From positions 2,046,001-2,110,000 of the forward strand of contig NZ_CP047952.1 in the NCBI RefSeq assembly GCF_014279875.1: a DNA stretch of 64,000 nt. The letters are read 5' to 3'. The translations under genes and the position numbers were made by a program. Source of the DNA: Synechococcus sp. MEDNS5 (lineage in GTDB: Bacteria; Cyanobacteriota; Cyanobacteriia; PCC-6307; Cyanobiaceae). This document shows, one piece after another, positions 39,044-47,597 of the stretch. The notes under the pieces were generated by a model. That model worked only from the letters and a program-made list of their open reading frames with translations. It was not told the origin of the DNA and ran no database searches. Every line of letters begins with the position of its first letter. The first letter of the stretch is position 1.

Positions 39044-39641
39044 AGATCAAGTCCTCTCGATAACTCGCGCTATCTCAACTTGATTTGCGTCACCCACTAC
39101 TCAGACATACTGGTAATAGTTGAGGCCTCCTTCCGCTGACACAGAAAGGGTTCTTAAGAGTGCACATCTAGATTTCTCTATCTATGACTTTCCAGGATCT
39201 CAGATCCGGTTGTTGCTCCACATTGCGCACACCGACAACTCCAAAGCTCGTGAAAACTCTCAAGCTGTAAGCGCAATGCTTCTTTGCAACGAATAATTGT
39301 TGACGGGACCTCACACCTTCATCGCTCTTTCATTCATCACTCACTCCTCAACCTCGCAGTTGATTCATCAGTAACAAACGCAATGAAAGCGTCAGTTCCT
39401 AAACTTTTCAGTTGTCCAGGTTCTGCCATCGCACTCCCTTTCAAGAGCGGTTGGCGGTGCAGCCTCGCGGCCGCTTGTGAAACTTACAACACCGTGGGAT
39501 CGCTCCCCTTTGGCCTTGTAAGCACTTCCAAACACTACAAGCTCTCGCTCTAAGCATCTAAAAGCTGCGCTTCGGGCCTCAGCCCCCGCGCAGTCCATAA
39601 CCATAACACCTCCTCACCCCTTCAACGCAACAACACAAGCC
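39044..39641 (-). promoter_or_regulatory. rRNA operon leader and promoter region (598 bp without a gene)
   Basis: No convincing open frame on either strand. It must contain the rRNA promoter and leader, since 16S starts at its right-hand (minus-strand downstream) end and the next gene ends at 39642. On the minus strand, CTGACG followed 16 bp later by TACTGA (near 39370-39400), and a TTGTAG/TTACAA pair (near 39510-39545), are possible promoter boxes; neither is close to consensus and I do not choose between them. Confidence 0.6.
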
Positions 39642-40445
39642 CTAAGGCAGCAACAAAGACTCGCCCCAAGGCCTGAGCCGCGTCAGCTGGTCCTCGGAAC
39701 TGGCAGCGAGCACAGGAAAACCCACATCAGAGAGATCGCGACCGGGGACAAGAGCGGTTGGATCTTCCCGCAACCAGAGCACAGGGCAACCCAGCTCAGA
39801 CAGCACCAACCAGGCCGCCGCGAGATCCCAGATCTTGGGGGTGGCCTCCAAAGCCGCCACGGTCTGCCCCATCGCCACACTCACAAGATTGAGGCTCGCA
39901 ACCCCAAGAAGACGAATCTTGCCTGGGAAAGGCTCTTGATGACGGCGCTGCAGCACACGAATCGCTCGGCTGCAGAGCGAAACGCAAGCACTTCCAGCCG
40001 CCAGACGGGTTTCAACAGTGAGCCGTTTGCCATTGCGCCAGGCACCACGGCCCCGAATCGCCACGATGCGCTGTTTCAAAGAAGGGATGTCAAGAAACGC
40101 TTCCGTCGGCTGACCATCCACAAATCGCGCAACAGAAATTGCCCAATAGGGAATGCCTGCCGCAAAATTCGTCGTGCCATCCAGTGGATCCACCACCCAG
40201 AACGCCGACGTGGTGGGGCAATGCTTCTCACCTTCCTCACTCAGCGTGCTCTCTCCTGAGGAAAGCTGAGCAAGACCCCGCACGAGAGTCTCATCACTCC
40301 AACGATCACAGGCGGTGATCAAACTGCCGTCGGGCTTCACATCGGAGACGATGTGACCAAAATCATGCCGTTGTCTTTCAGCAACGCCATCAAGAAGTTG
40401 ATGAACAGCCAGCAGCTGCGCCGGAGAGAGGGGAGCTGAAGTCAC
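39642..40445 (-). CDS. Inositol monophosphatase-family phosphatase
   Basis: Lithium-sensitive phosphatase fold. Metal and substrate motifs: SEEGE (metal Glu), VDPLDGTTNFAAGIPYWAIS (DPxDGTxN) and KIWDLAAAWLVLSELG (WDxAA). 267 residues from the GTG at 40445; an earlier GTG at 40484 would overlap the TolC-family gene by 26 bp. Family members hydrolyse inositol phosphates, histidinol phosphate or PAP; the KPDGSLITACDRWSD N-terminal metal motif does not settle which. Last gene of a minus-strand run that begins with uppP. Confidence 0.9.
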   Translation of the reverse strand: MTSAPLSPAQLLAVHQLLDGVAERQRHDFGHIVSDVKPDGSLITACDRWSDETLVRGLAQLSSGESTLSEEGEKHCPTTSAFWVVDPLDGTTNFAAGIPYWAISVARFVDGQPTEAFLDIPSLKQRIVAIRGRGAWRNGKRLTVETRLAAGSACVSLCSRAIRVLQRRHQEPFPGKIRLLGVASLNLVSVAMGQTVAALEATPKIWDLAAAWLVLSELGCPVLWLREDPTALVPGRDLSDVGFPVLAASSEDQLTRLRPWGESLLLP

Positions 40446-40458
40446 AGTCCGAGAGGGC

Positions 40459-42180
40459 TCAAGCGCCGAGCTGAGACGCCTCACAAGCTGGCGTATTGGG
40501 AGCCGGTTCGATGGGAACAGACTCCATTCGGTCTACCTCAGGCTTCTTGCCGGGCAGATTGAGCGGCGGGCAAGCTTTTACTTGGTCCAAACCTGTACGC
40601 CGCCTCAACTCCGCCAGGCTGGCGTTGTAAGAAAGAACTGCATCGGCATAACGCACCTCGGCACTGGTGAGGTCACGCTGGTTATCGACGACCTCACGCT
40701 GGGTTGTTACCCCTGCTTGAAAACGCAGCCTGGCCAGGCGCAGAGATTCAGTCGCCGATAAGACCTCTCGCGTTGTCGTGCGGATGTTTTGCTGTGAATC
40801 TCTCAGATCGTAGAAACTCTGTTCCACTTCCCTGCGGATGCTGTCGCGCTGGGAAGCGAAGTTGTACTGACTCTCCTCGGCAGCCTGCTTGTTGCGGCGG
40901 TACTCGGCGCGGGCTCGACCACCATCAAAAATATTCCAGGTCGCCGACAACCCCACAGTGTTATCCAGGCTCCATCCATACACCTCGGTGCTCACTGGAG
41001 GCCGCGCGTTGGTCTCACCCTGAAAACGCTGGGACGTGAAATTGTTAAAGATACTCAGCACAGGCTGAACAGCAGCTAGGGCTGCGTTGGCATTGCTGTT
41101 ATTGATCGAGATATCCAGAAGGAATTGATCGAGTTCCTCCCGAAAGGTATAGGCCGCGATGATGCTTTCCTGAAGCGATGGTTCCCACAGCCCGAGCACA
41201 CGAGCAGGCGCAGCGGATGTGGGGGTGATGTCCTGAGGAAGATCCATGAGCGATGCCAAGGATCGACGCGCATTCACCTGGTCGCCAAGAGCAGTGGTGA
41301 GGAGCTGTTGGTCACGAGCGAGCTGAGTTTCGGCTTCTAATACTTCGAGTTTGGTCGCCACACCCGCTTGGTAACGGGCTCGGGCGTCGCGAAGACTCAC
41401 CAGTGAAGCTCGAACGGATTGTTGACCGATTCGAACCTGCTCGTCTTGACGCTGAAGCTGGAAATAGGAAATTGCTGCTTCGAGACGTATCTCACGCAAA
41501 GCGATCAGATAGGTATCTCGGGTGCGTTCGTAGTTATCTCTTGCAGCCGCAATCTGAGGAACCCTGGCCGGGTCGATCAAGTTCCAGTTCAATTGGGCTC
41601 CAAAATTGGCGGACCAGACCGCCGAATTCGTGAGTCGATCTTCAGGCTGTTCGAGACCCGTCACCGGGTTCACAATCTCAGAGCGGCTCCGATCGAAGGT
41701 TTGCTGCTCTCCGGCTAGGTACTGGGGAAGACCGTTGGCATTGAGATTCAGTGTGGGGTACCAAGCCGAGAGGGCCGCACGCAGACTTGATTTGGCCTGT
41801 TGAACCTGGCTTGCCACCGCTTTCAGGCTGGGATTGTTGACCTCAACCAGACGCTCTACCTCGGCAAGCGTGAGGGGGCGCAGCTCACGAATTCTGACCT
41901 GGTCCGGCTTGTCAGGCAGAGCAAGGCTCGGAGGGGCTTTGAGCGATTCTTGATTCTCTGGAAGTGTGGTTGCTGCGGGGGGAAGAACCGAGGGATCTGC
42001 TTTCGGCCTTGACCCCTTGATCTCAGTCGCAGTGGGGAGCGTCGACTGATCGATCAGCGCAGAACCATCCGCTGCCGCCGAAGCATCAACGCTCGAGGCG
42101 TCCTGCGCACTTACCGCTACACCAATGACAGAGGGCAATACTCCTGCGATCAACAGAAGACGTGCAGCAGTCCGACGCAC
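40459..42180 (-). CDS. TolC-family outer-membrane efflux channel
   Basis: 573 residues. Signal peptide MRRTAARLLLIAGVLPSVIG with cleavage near VSAQD, then a low-complexity Ser/Ala/Pro segment. Two OEP repeats of about 190 residues follow, rich in long heptad helices (for example RARYQAGVATKLEVLEAETQ and RLRFQAGVTTQREVVDNQRD, the duplicated hallmark). The duplication shows the usual TolC architecture. It is the likely partner of the RND pump and fusion protein at 2876-7401, and also a candidate for type I secretion. It sits 13 bp upstream of the phosphatase gene. Confidence 0.93.
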   Translation of the reverse strand: MRRTAARLLLIAGVLPSVIGVAVSAQDASSVDASAAADGSALIDQSTLPTATEIKGSRPKADPSVLPPAATTLPENQESLKAPPSLALPDKPDQVRIRELRPLTLAEVERLVEVNNPSLKAVASQVQQAKSSLRAALSAWYPTLNLNANGLPQYLAGEQQTFDRSRSEIVNPVTGLEQPEDRLTNSAVWSANFGAQLNWNLIDPARVPQIAAARDNYERTRDTYLIALREIRLEAAISYFQLQRQDEQVRIGQQSVRASLVSLRDARARYQAGVATKLEVLEAETQLARDQQLLTTALGDQVNARRSLASLMDLPQDITPTSAAPARVLGLWEPSLQESIIAAYTFREELDQFLLDISINNSNANAALAAVQPVLSIFNNFTSQRFQGETNARPPVSTEVYGWSLDNTVGLSATWNIFDGGRARAEYRRNKQAAEESQYNFASQRDSIRREVEQSFYDLRDSQQNIRTTTREVLSATESLRLARLRFQAGVTTQREVVDNQRDLTSAEVRYADAVLSYNASLAELRRRTGLDQVKACPPLNLPGKKPEVDRMESVPIEPAPNTPACEASQLGA

Positions 42181-42204
42181 AACAAATCCAGGGCTGGGCG
42201 GAGC

Positions 42205-43602
42205 TTAGGGGGTTTTGGGCTGCTGACCGAGAACAGCAGCCACGATGTCAGCTGCTCCATGCACGATCCGGATCGGCACCGGCAACTTGCTTTGCAATTG
42301 ATCCAGTGTCATGTCATCCAGAAACACAGGCTGGCCCTGGCGGAGCATCACAGAGGGGAGAAGCAGCTGATCCCCCAACGGTTGATCCGCGAGTCCTTTC
42401 ACAAGGTCTTCTCCGGTCAAGAGGCCTGTCACCACCTGATCCTGGCCCCAGTAAGGGCTCGGCAATCCATGCAACGTCAGCGAGACGCCGTTCACCCGAT
42501 TCAAGCGTGCTTGCACCGGTGCCAAAGCCCGATCCACCAGACGGCCCACCACCCAACTGCTGTGAAGAGGCGAGTCGATCCTCTCGGGAAGCATCACTGT
42601 GGCCTGGTCGAGAGCTTCAAGGAAAGCCCGAATCGTGCCGACACCATTTTCCTGTTGAGGAAGATCTTCGTAGTCACCCCTCGGAGGCAAGGGCTGACCA
42701 GCCATCAGATACCACTCATCAGACAGCCAGGCGAACCGACTACCGATCTGTTGCTGGAATCGGGCTTGGAGCAATTCCACAGCCTCAATCACTGTGCGTG
42801 CATCCGCAGGTGTAACAGCCCGCAGTCCATCCTCAGCAGGCCGGAAGCGCGTCAATCCCACGGGAACAACCGCGGCTGAGAGAACGGCGGGCCATTCCCC
42901 AGTCCCAAACTGCGCCAGGTCGGTGAGTGTGCGAACCAAAGCCTCGCCATCGTTGAGCCCTGGGCAGACCACCACCTGGGCATGAATCTGCAACCCACGG
43001 CGCGCGAACCAGTCGAGCTGATGGAGCAGATCACCCGCCCGGGGGTTGTCGAGCAGTCGGGAACGCAGACCTGGCTCTGTGGCATGCACCGACACGAACA
43101 GGGGAGTAAGGCGTTGCTCTTCGATGCGACTCCAGTCGCTTTCGCTGAGATTGGTCAGCGTTAGGTAGGAGCCGTACAGAAAACTGAGCCTGTAGTCGTC
43201 GTCTTTCAGATAAAGGCTGTCGCGATGCCCAGGCGGCTGCTGATCGATGAAACAGAACGGGCAGCGGTTGGTGCATTGCCGCAAGCCATCAAACAGCGCC
43301 TCGGTGAACGCAAGCCCGAGGCCATCATCCGCATCCTTTTCGAGTTGAACGCGATGGAGCTCCCCAGCGCTGTCTTGTACCTCGAGGATGAGATCCTCCT
43401 CAACCGTCAAATAACGGTAATCAATCAGATCACGCGGGCGAACACCATTAACGCTGAGCAGCTGGTCGCCGGGTTCGAAGCCGAGCTCCTCACCGATCGA
43501 ACCAGGCTCCACCGATGCGACAACCGCAGGCTGGGGCTGACGCCCAGCGCTGGACGGATCGAGAGCGGCAACGGCCACACCTGCGGAGGGTTCATTCCAC
43601 AC
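42205..43602 (-). CDS. PDZ-like/radical-SAM Fe-S protein of the cyanobacterial TIGR03279 type
   Basis: 465 residues. The N-terminal PDZ-like part contains VVASVEPGSIGEELGFEPGD and LLSVNGVRPRDLIDY. Then comes CTNRCPFCFIDQQPPGHRDS, whose CxxxCxxC would ligate a radical-SAM 4Fe-4S cluster, a DUF512 region with VSVHATEPGLRSRLL, and a C-terminal part ending in RIVHGAADIVAAVLG. The family is conserved in cyanobacteria but, as far as I know, without an assigned reaction. It lies 24 bp after (and oriented like) the TolC-family gene and 19 bp after uppP. Confidence 0.9.
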   Translation of the reverse strand: MWNEPSAGVAVAALDPSSAGRQPQPAVVASVEPGSIGEELGFEPGDQLLSVNGVRPRDLIDYRYLTVEEDLILEVQDSAGELHRVQLEKDADDGLGLAFTEALFDGLRQCTNRCPFCFIDQQPPGHRDSLYLKDDDYRLSFLYGSYLTLTNLSESDWSRIEEQRLTPLFVSVHATEPGLRSRLLDNPRAGDLLHQLDWFARRGLQIHAQVVVCPGLNDGEALVRTLTDLAQFGTGEWPAVLSAAVVPVGLTRFRPAEDGLRAVTPADARTVIEAVELLQARFQQQIGSRFAWLSDEWYLMAGQPLPPRGDYEDLPQQENGVGTIRAFLEALDQATVMLPERIDSPLHSSWVVGRLVDRALAPVQARLNRVNGVSLTLHGLPSPYWGQDQVVTGLLTGEDLVKGLADQPLGDQLLLPSVMLRQGQPVFLDDMTLDQLQSKLPVPIRIVHGAADIVAAVLGQQPKTP

Positions 43603-43621
43603 AAAATGGATCCAACTGATT

Positions 43622-44482
43622 TCAGTTTGAGCCAGAGCCAGCCCACCAGGCCAGCAAAAGAACCCCGAAAAGCAATCGATAAATCACAAACACCCAGGTG
43701 CTGTGTCGCTGCAGGAACTTGAGCAACCAGTCGATGGCCAACCATGAGACCACTGCTGCGGAAGCGATCCCAACCATCAGGGGCAGCACCCCCCCCGCAC
43801 TGGGCTCAGTGAACGCATCCTTGAGCTCCACCAGTCCCGCAATGGTGATCGCAGGAATGCCCAGCAGAAAAGAAAATCGTGCTGCGTCGGGCCGTTTCCA
43901 ACTGTCAAACAGCGACGCGGTGAGTGTGCTGCCGGAGCGAGAAACACCGGGAATCAGGGCCAGAACCTGGGCCAATCCCACAACCAGCCCATCCCGGCCC
44001 TGCACCTGATCGAGCTGCTTGGAGCGCGGTCCCAGGCGTTCGGCGAGGGCAAGAAGCAGGGCCATCAGGATGGACACCCCAGCGATTGCGGGCACGCTGC
44101 GTAGCGGCGAGGTTTCGTAGCCAGGCCAATACAGCTTGATAGCGAGTCCGGCAAAAAGAATGGGCAAGGTACCGATCGCCATGGCGATTCCCAGTCGCGC
44201 CTCCGGCTCCCGCCACTGCCCCCTCAGCACAGCACCACTGACCCCGCGCAAAACGCCGGCCAGATCTGCCCTGAAGTAGGCGATCACCGCAACGATGCTG
44301 CCCAGTTGAATCACAGCGGTCACCGAGACGCCTGGATCGCCCCAACCGGCAAGCACCGGCACAATTTTGAGATGGGCTGTGCTGCTGATGGGCAGAAACT
44401 CAGTGAGGCCCTGCACAACGCCGAGAACGAAATCTCTCCAGATGGCTTCAAGAAGACCGGGCTCCGACACCGCAGATTCCAA
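43622..44482 (-). CDS. uppP: Undecaprenyl-diphosphatase (BacA family)
   Basis: Membrane enzyme that dephosphorylates undecaprenyl diphosphate, recycling the lipid carrier for peptidoglycan and other envelope polymers. The motifs GVVQGLTEFLPISSTAHL and PGVSRSGSTLTASL carry the catalytic Glu/Ser/Arg residues, and seven to eight hydrophobic helices follow. 286 residues is standard. First gene of a minus-strand run; divergent from the DUF3120 gene. Confidence 0.96.
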   Translation of the reverse strand: MESAVSEPGLLEAIWRDFVLGVVQGLTEFLPISSTAHLKIVPVLAGWGDPGVSVTAVIQLGSIVAVIAYFRADLAGVLRGVSGAVLRGQWREPEARLGIAMAIGTLPILFAGLAIKLYWPGYETSPLRSVPAIAGVSILMALLLALAERLGPRSKQLDQVQGRDGLVVGLAQVLALIPGVSRSGSTLTASLFDSWKRPDAARFSFLLGIPAITIAGLVELKDAFTEPSAGGVLPLMVGIASAAVVSWLAIDWLLKFLQRHSTWVFVIYRLLFGVLLLAWWAGSGSN

Positions 44483-44602
44483 TGGTTAGGTGGTCGGACG
44501 CTATGCCCAACGGGCTTCGGATGCCAGTGCTGCTGAACATTGAGCGTGCACCCCTCGCTCACGCTCAGATCTTCTAAGGTTTCGTCTCTTTCTTCACATA
44601 CC

Positions 44603-44617
44603 GGAGGTGACGCCTTG
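44603..44617 (+). promoter_or_regulatory. Strong Shine-Dalgarno selecting a TTG start
   Basis: GGAGGTGA matches the 16S 3' end (TCACCTCC at 37561) over eight bases. It decides the TTG at 44615 as the start of the DUF3120 gene; most genes in the window have much weaker sites. Confidence 0.75.
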
Positions 44618-45349
44618 TCCAGTGGGCTGATGCAAAACCCGGCCCTGGGCAGGCGGAGGCTTCCTACAGCTGCAGTTCTGGCGTCCCTCCCCTTTTGGGC
44701 ATCTGCTCTGGTGGTGATGCCTGTGTTCGTGCAGGCGCCATGGGTCCGTCACCAACCATTCAGTTCCTGTCTGTTCGGGCTCTTTCTTGCTGTTGCGGGA
44801 ATCCTGTTGAGCCTTAACGCGGAGCGGAGCCAACAGCGCGATCTTGGAGCCCTCATCTTGGGATTCAGCGGCAGTTGGATGGCGGGAAGTTTGTTTTGGG
44901 GATGGTTGTCTGCGCACCCAGTTCTGCATTTGCCGGTTGAGGCGTTCGCGCTTCCTCTGGCGGTCGCAGGACTGAACACCCGCTGGCGTTGCGCATGTGC
45001 TTTTTACCTGGCGTCTTTGGTTGGAACTGTCTTCACTGACCTCTCGATGGCCATCTCCGGGGTGATGACTCTCTGGCCCGACGTGGTGACGGCTACGGCC
45101 GACCAAGCGCCTGTCCTGCTGCAAAAAGCAGCATCTCAGGTCTTAACACCAAAGTCTCTCCTGGTCGTGATCCTGGCTGCGGCATTGATTACGAGACTGG
45201 TGGCTGAATGCCGTTCCAGAGCTGATCAGTTTGGAGACGGTTCTTCAGCATGGGCAGTCGCAACCTCTGTGCTGTTCACCACCTTGGTGATTGATGGTGT
45301 GTTCCTGGGGATTTCTTTGCTGGCACCAGGCCTGAGCGGGCTCATCTGA
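44615..45349 (+). CDS. DUF3120 multi-pass membrane protein
   Basis: 244 residues with about six hydrophobic segments (for example AVLASLPFWASALVVMPVFV and LLVVILAAALITRLV). The family is cyanobacterial and uncharacterised; the call comes from the overall pattern (PVFVQAPWVRHQPF and TDLSMAISGVMTLWP). The start is set by a near-perfect ribosome site: GGAGGTGA at 44603-44610 stands 4 bp before the TTG at 44615. The ATG at 44630 is in frame but badly spaced, and frames open further upstream lack such a site. Confidence 0.8.
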   Translation: MSSGLMQNPALGRRRLPTAAVLASLPFWASALVVMPVFVQAPWVRHQPFSSCLFGLFLAVAGILLSLNAERSQQRDLGALILGFSGSWMAGSLFWGWLSAHPVLHLPVEAFALPLAVAGLNTRWRCACAFYLASLVGTVFTDLSMAISGVMTLWPDVVTATADQAPVLLQKAASQVLTPKSLLVVILAAALITRLVAECRSRADQFGDGSSAWAVATSVLFTTLVIDGVFLGISLLAPGLSGLI

Positions 45350-45461
45350 AACGAACTGCAAAAACCCTGCGGTTTTATGCGATGCCTGGGGAGAGCACTT
45401 GTAAGGTTTGCTGGTCGGTTCTGCCGGCATATCCCGTTCCGATTCTCAGACGGAGAATTTC

Positions 45462-45839
45462 ATGAAGCGTCTGCTGTCCTGGCTGACAGGTCTCGTCGTC
45501 ATGGCTGGCTTGCTGATGACTCTGGCCATGCCCTCTGATGTCCAGGCCGCTGACATCCGCAATGTGGCTGACGACAAGATCGCCGAACGTGGCGACAAGG
45601 TTGATCTGAATAACTCATCCGTGCGGCGCTTCCAGCAATTCCCCGGGATGTACCCAACCCTGGCCGGAAAAATCGTGCTGGGCGGTCCTTACGAGAGTGT
45701 GGATGATGTGCTCTCTCTTGATCTCACCGACCGCCAGAAGGAACTGTTCGAGAAATATCGCGATAATTTCACTGTGACTGCACCCTCGATTGCCCTGAAC
45801 GAAGGCTTCGACAGGATTAACGACGGGCAGTACCGCTAA
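45462..45839 (+). CDS. psbU: Photosystem II extrinsic protein PsbU (12 kDa)
   Basis: Lumenal extrinsic subunit that stabilises the oxygen-evolving cluster together with PsbV. 125 residues with a signal peptide (basic MKRLLSWL, hydrophobic core, cleavage after DVQA). The mature part begins ADIRNVADDKIAERGDKVDL and carries the helix-hairpin-helix-like FQQFPGMYPTLAGKIVLGGP of the family. GGAG precedes the ATG at 45462. nadB follows 54 bp later on the same strand. Confidence 0.97.
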   Translation: MKRLLSWLTGLVVMAGLLMTLAMPSDVQAADIRNVADDKIAERGDKVDLNNSSVRRFQQFPGMYPTLAGKIVLGGPYESVDDVLSLDLTDRQKELFEKYRDNFTVTAPSIALNEGFDRINDGQYR

Positions 45840-45892
45840 GAATGCGTCATGGTTGAAACGCCGGATCCACCGGTGGTTTACGACAAGCTCCA

Positions 45893-47572
45893 ATGAGCAG
45901 AGAGCGATCAACATCCCAGGATCCGATCCACAACGGCCCCTGGGATGTTGTGGTTGTTGGAGCAGGCGCAGCGGGTCTGATGACCTGCCTGGAGCTCCCT
46001 CCCGAGCTGAACGTTCTGCTTCTCAACAGGAACGCAGGTCGGCGCTCTTCAAGCCGCTGGGCGCAAGGGGGCATCGCCGCGGTGACGGGTCCTGGAGACT
46101 CTCGTTTCCTCCATGGGGAGGACACCCTGAAGGCCGGAGCAGGCCTCTGTGATGGCGATGCCGTCCGTCTCCTGGTGGACCAGGCGCCCCACTGCGTCGA
46201 ACGGTTGCTTTCCCTGGGCATGGCGTTCGACCGCAATCCCGATGGGTCCCTTGCGACCACCCTTGAAGCAGCCCACAGCCAGCATCGTGTATTGCACGTG
46301 CAGGACCGCACCGGAAGGGCTTTGGTGGATGTCCTCCGAGAGCGTGTCGAAGCCAGACCCGGCCTGGTGCATCGTCGAGGCGTCCGGGTCACCCAACTCT
46401 GGGTCGAAGACCAACGCTGCTGCGGTGTTCAGATTCTTGATGGCCCATGGCTTCACTGGGTTCCAGCCCGAGCGGTTGTGCTGGCCACTGGAGGAGGAGG
46501 CCATCTCTACACCAACACCACGAATCCACCTCAGGCCTGTGGTGAAGGCGTTGTGCTCTCGTGGCAAGCCGGTGCTGCAGTTGACGATCTCGAATTTGTT
46601 CAGTTCCATCCCACAGCGCTCAAACTCGCTGAGGCGCCCTGCTTCCTGATCTCAGAAGCCGTGCGTGGCGAAGGCGCCGTCTTGGTGGATCCCTCAGGAC
46701 GAAGTCCTGTGGGATCTCTTCCCCAACGCGATCTTGCCCCACGCGATCAGGTGAGCCGAGCCCTGCTGCGATGCATGCGCTCCCAGGGATTGAGCAGTCT
46801 GGGGCTGGATCTCTCACCCATTCCCGCGGAACGGGCCGAACGACGCTTTCCGACGATTCTTGAACGCTGCCGGGAGTACGGACTCCATCCTTTGCAGAAT
46901 CCGATCCCGGTGGCACCTGCCGCGCACTACTGGATGGGAGGTGTGGCCACGGATCTACAGGCCGCTACAACCATTCCCGGCCTTTTCGCCGTTGGGGAGG
47001 TGGCATGCACCGGGGTGCATGGTGCTAACAGGCTGGCCAGCAACTCATTGATGGAGTGTCTTGTGTTTGCTGGAAGACTCAGGGACATCGCGCTGAACGA
47101 CCGAAGCGCACCAACCATCTCCAGCAAAGGTCCGGAACCTTTCAGTATCGAGACCCCGATGCCATCGCCAGGGCATGCTGAAACCCTGCACCGATCGATC
47201 AACGCGCTGCGATCAGTCTGCTGGAACATGGCCGGAGTTGATCGACGCGTGAGCGGGATGCAGCAGACCCTGCGAGAGCTCCTTAAGGGAAACGACGCGC
47301 TGCGATGCAGCCCGTTGCTTGAGGAGATGCGCAACCAGGACAAAGATCGTTGCTTCCAACTTGAGGAAACCTGTCGCAGCAACATCAATCTTCTCCTCGA
47401 CCTTCACCACCGCCAGCAGGCAAGCCAACTGCTATTGGAGGCTTGCCTCTTCCGTACCGAAAGCCGTGGAGGCCACTTCCGCAGTGATGCCCCAACACCG
47501 CTTCCGCAGTGGCGTTGCCACAGTCGCCAGGTGAAGGGCGCCCGCATCCACACCCGGCCAGTCACCGATTAA
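45893..47572 (+). CDS. nadB: L-aspartate oxidase
   Basis: FAD enzyme that oxidises L-aspartate to iminoaspartate, the first step of de novo NAD synthesis. The dinucleotide-binding VVVGAGAAGLMTCLELP is at residue 17; RWAQGGIAAV, EFVQFHPTALKL and HGANRLASNSLMECLVFAGR are the flavoprotein and active-site segments shared with succinate dehydrogenase/fumarate reductase. The C-terminal helical domain is present but short. 559 residues. It converges on the VKOR gene with 25 bp between stops. Confidence 0.96.
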   Translation: MSRERSTSQDPIHNGPWDVVVVGAGAAGLMTCLELPPELNVLLLNRNAGRRSSSRWAQGGIAAVTGPGDSRFLHGEDTLKAGAGLCDGDAVRLLVDQAPHCVERLLSLGMAFDRNPDGSLATTLEAAHSQHRVLHVQDRTGRALVDVLRERVEARPGLVHRRGVRVTQLWVEDQRCCGVQILDGPWLHWVPARAVVLATGGGGHLYTNTTNPPQACGEGVVLSWQAGAAVDDLEFVQFHPTALKLAEAPCFLISEAVRGEGAVLVDPSGRSPVGSLPQRDLAPRDQVSRALLRCMRSQGLSSLGLDLSPIPAERAERRFPTILERCREYGLHPLQNPIPVAPAAHYWMGGVATDLQAATTIPGLFAVGEVACTGVHGANRLASNSLMECLVFAGRLRDIALNDRSAPTISSKGPEPFSIETPMPSPGHAETLHRSINALRSVCWNMAGVDRRVSGMQQTLRELLKGNDALRCSPLLEEMRNQDKDRCFQLEETCRSNINLLLDLHHRQQASQLLLEACLFRTESRGGHFRSDAPTPLPQWRCHSRQVKGARIHTRPVTD

Positions 47573-47597
47573 GCCGGCCGGACAGGCCGCTCAACCA

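Noticed and set aside
42162-42815. 217-aa plus-strand open frame opposite the TIGR03279-type gene
   Set aside because: Pro/Ser/Gln/Arg-rich translation typical of a shadow frame; the opposite strand has a clear radical-SAM protein.
45359-45376. Terminator after the DUF3120 gene
   Set aside because: AAAACC-ctgc-GGTTTT is only a 6-bp AT-rich stem with no T-run of note after it; too weak.
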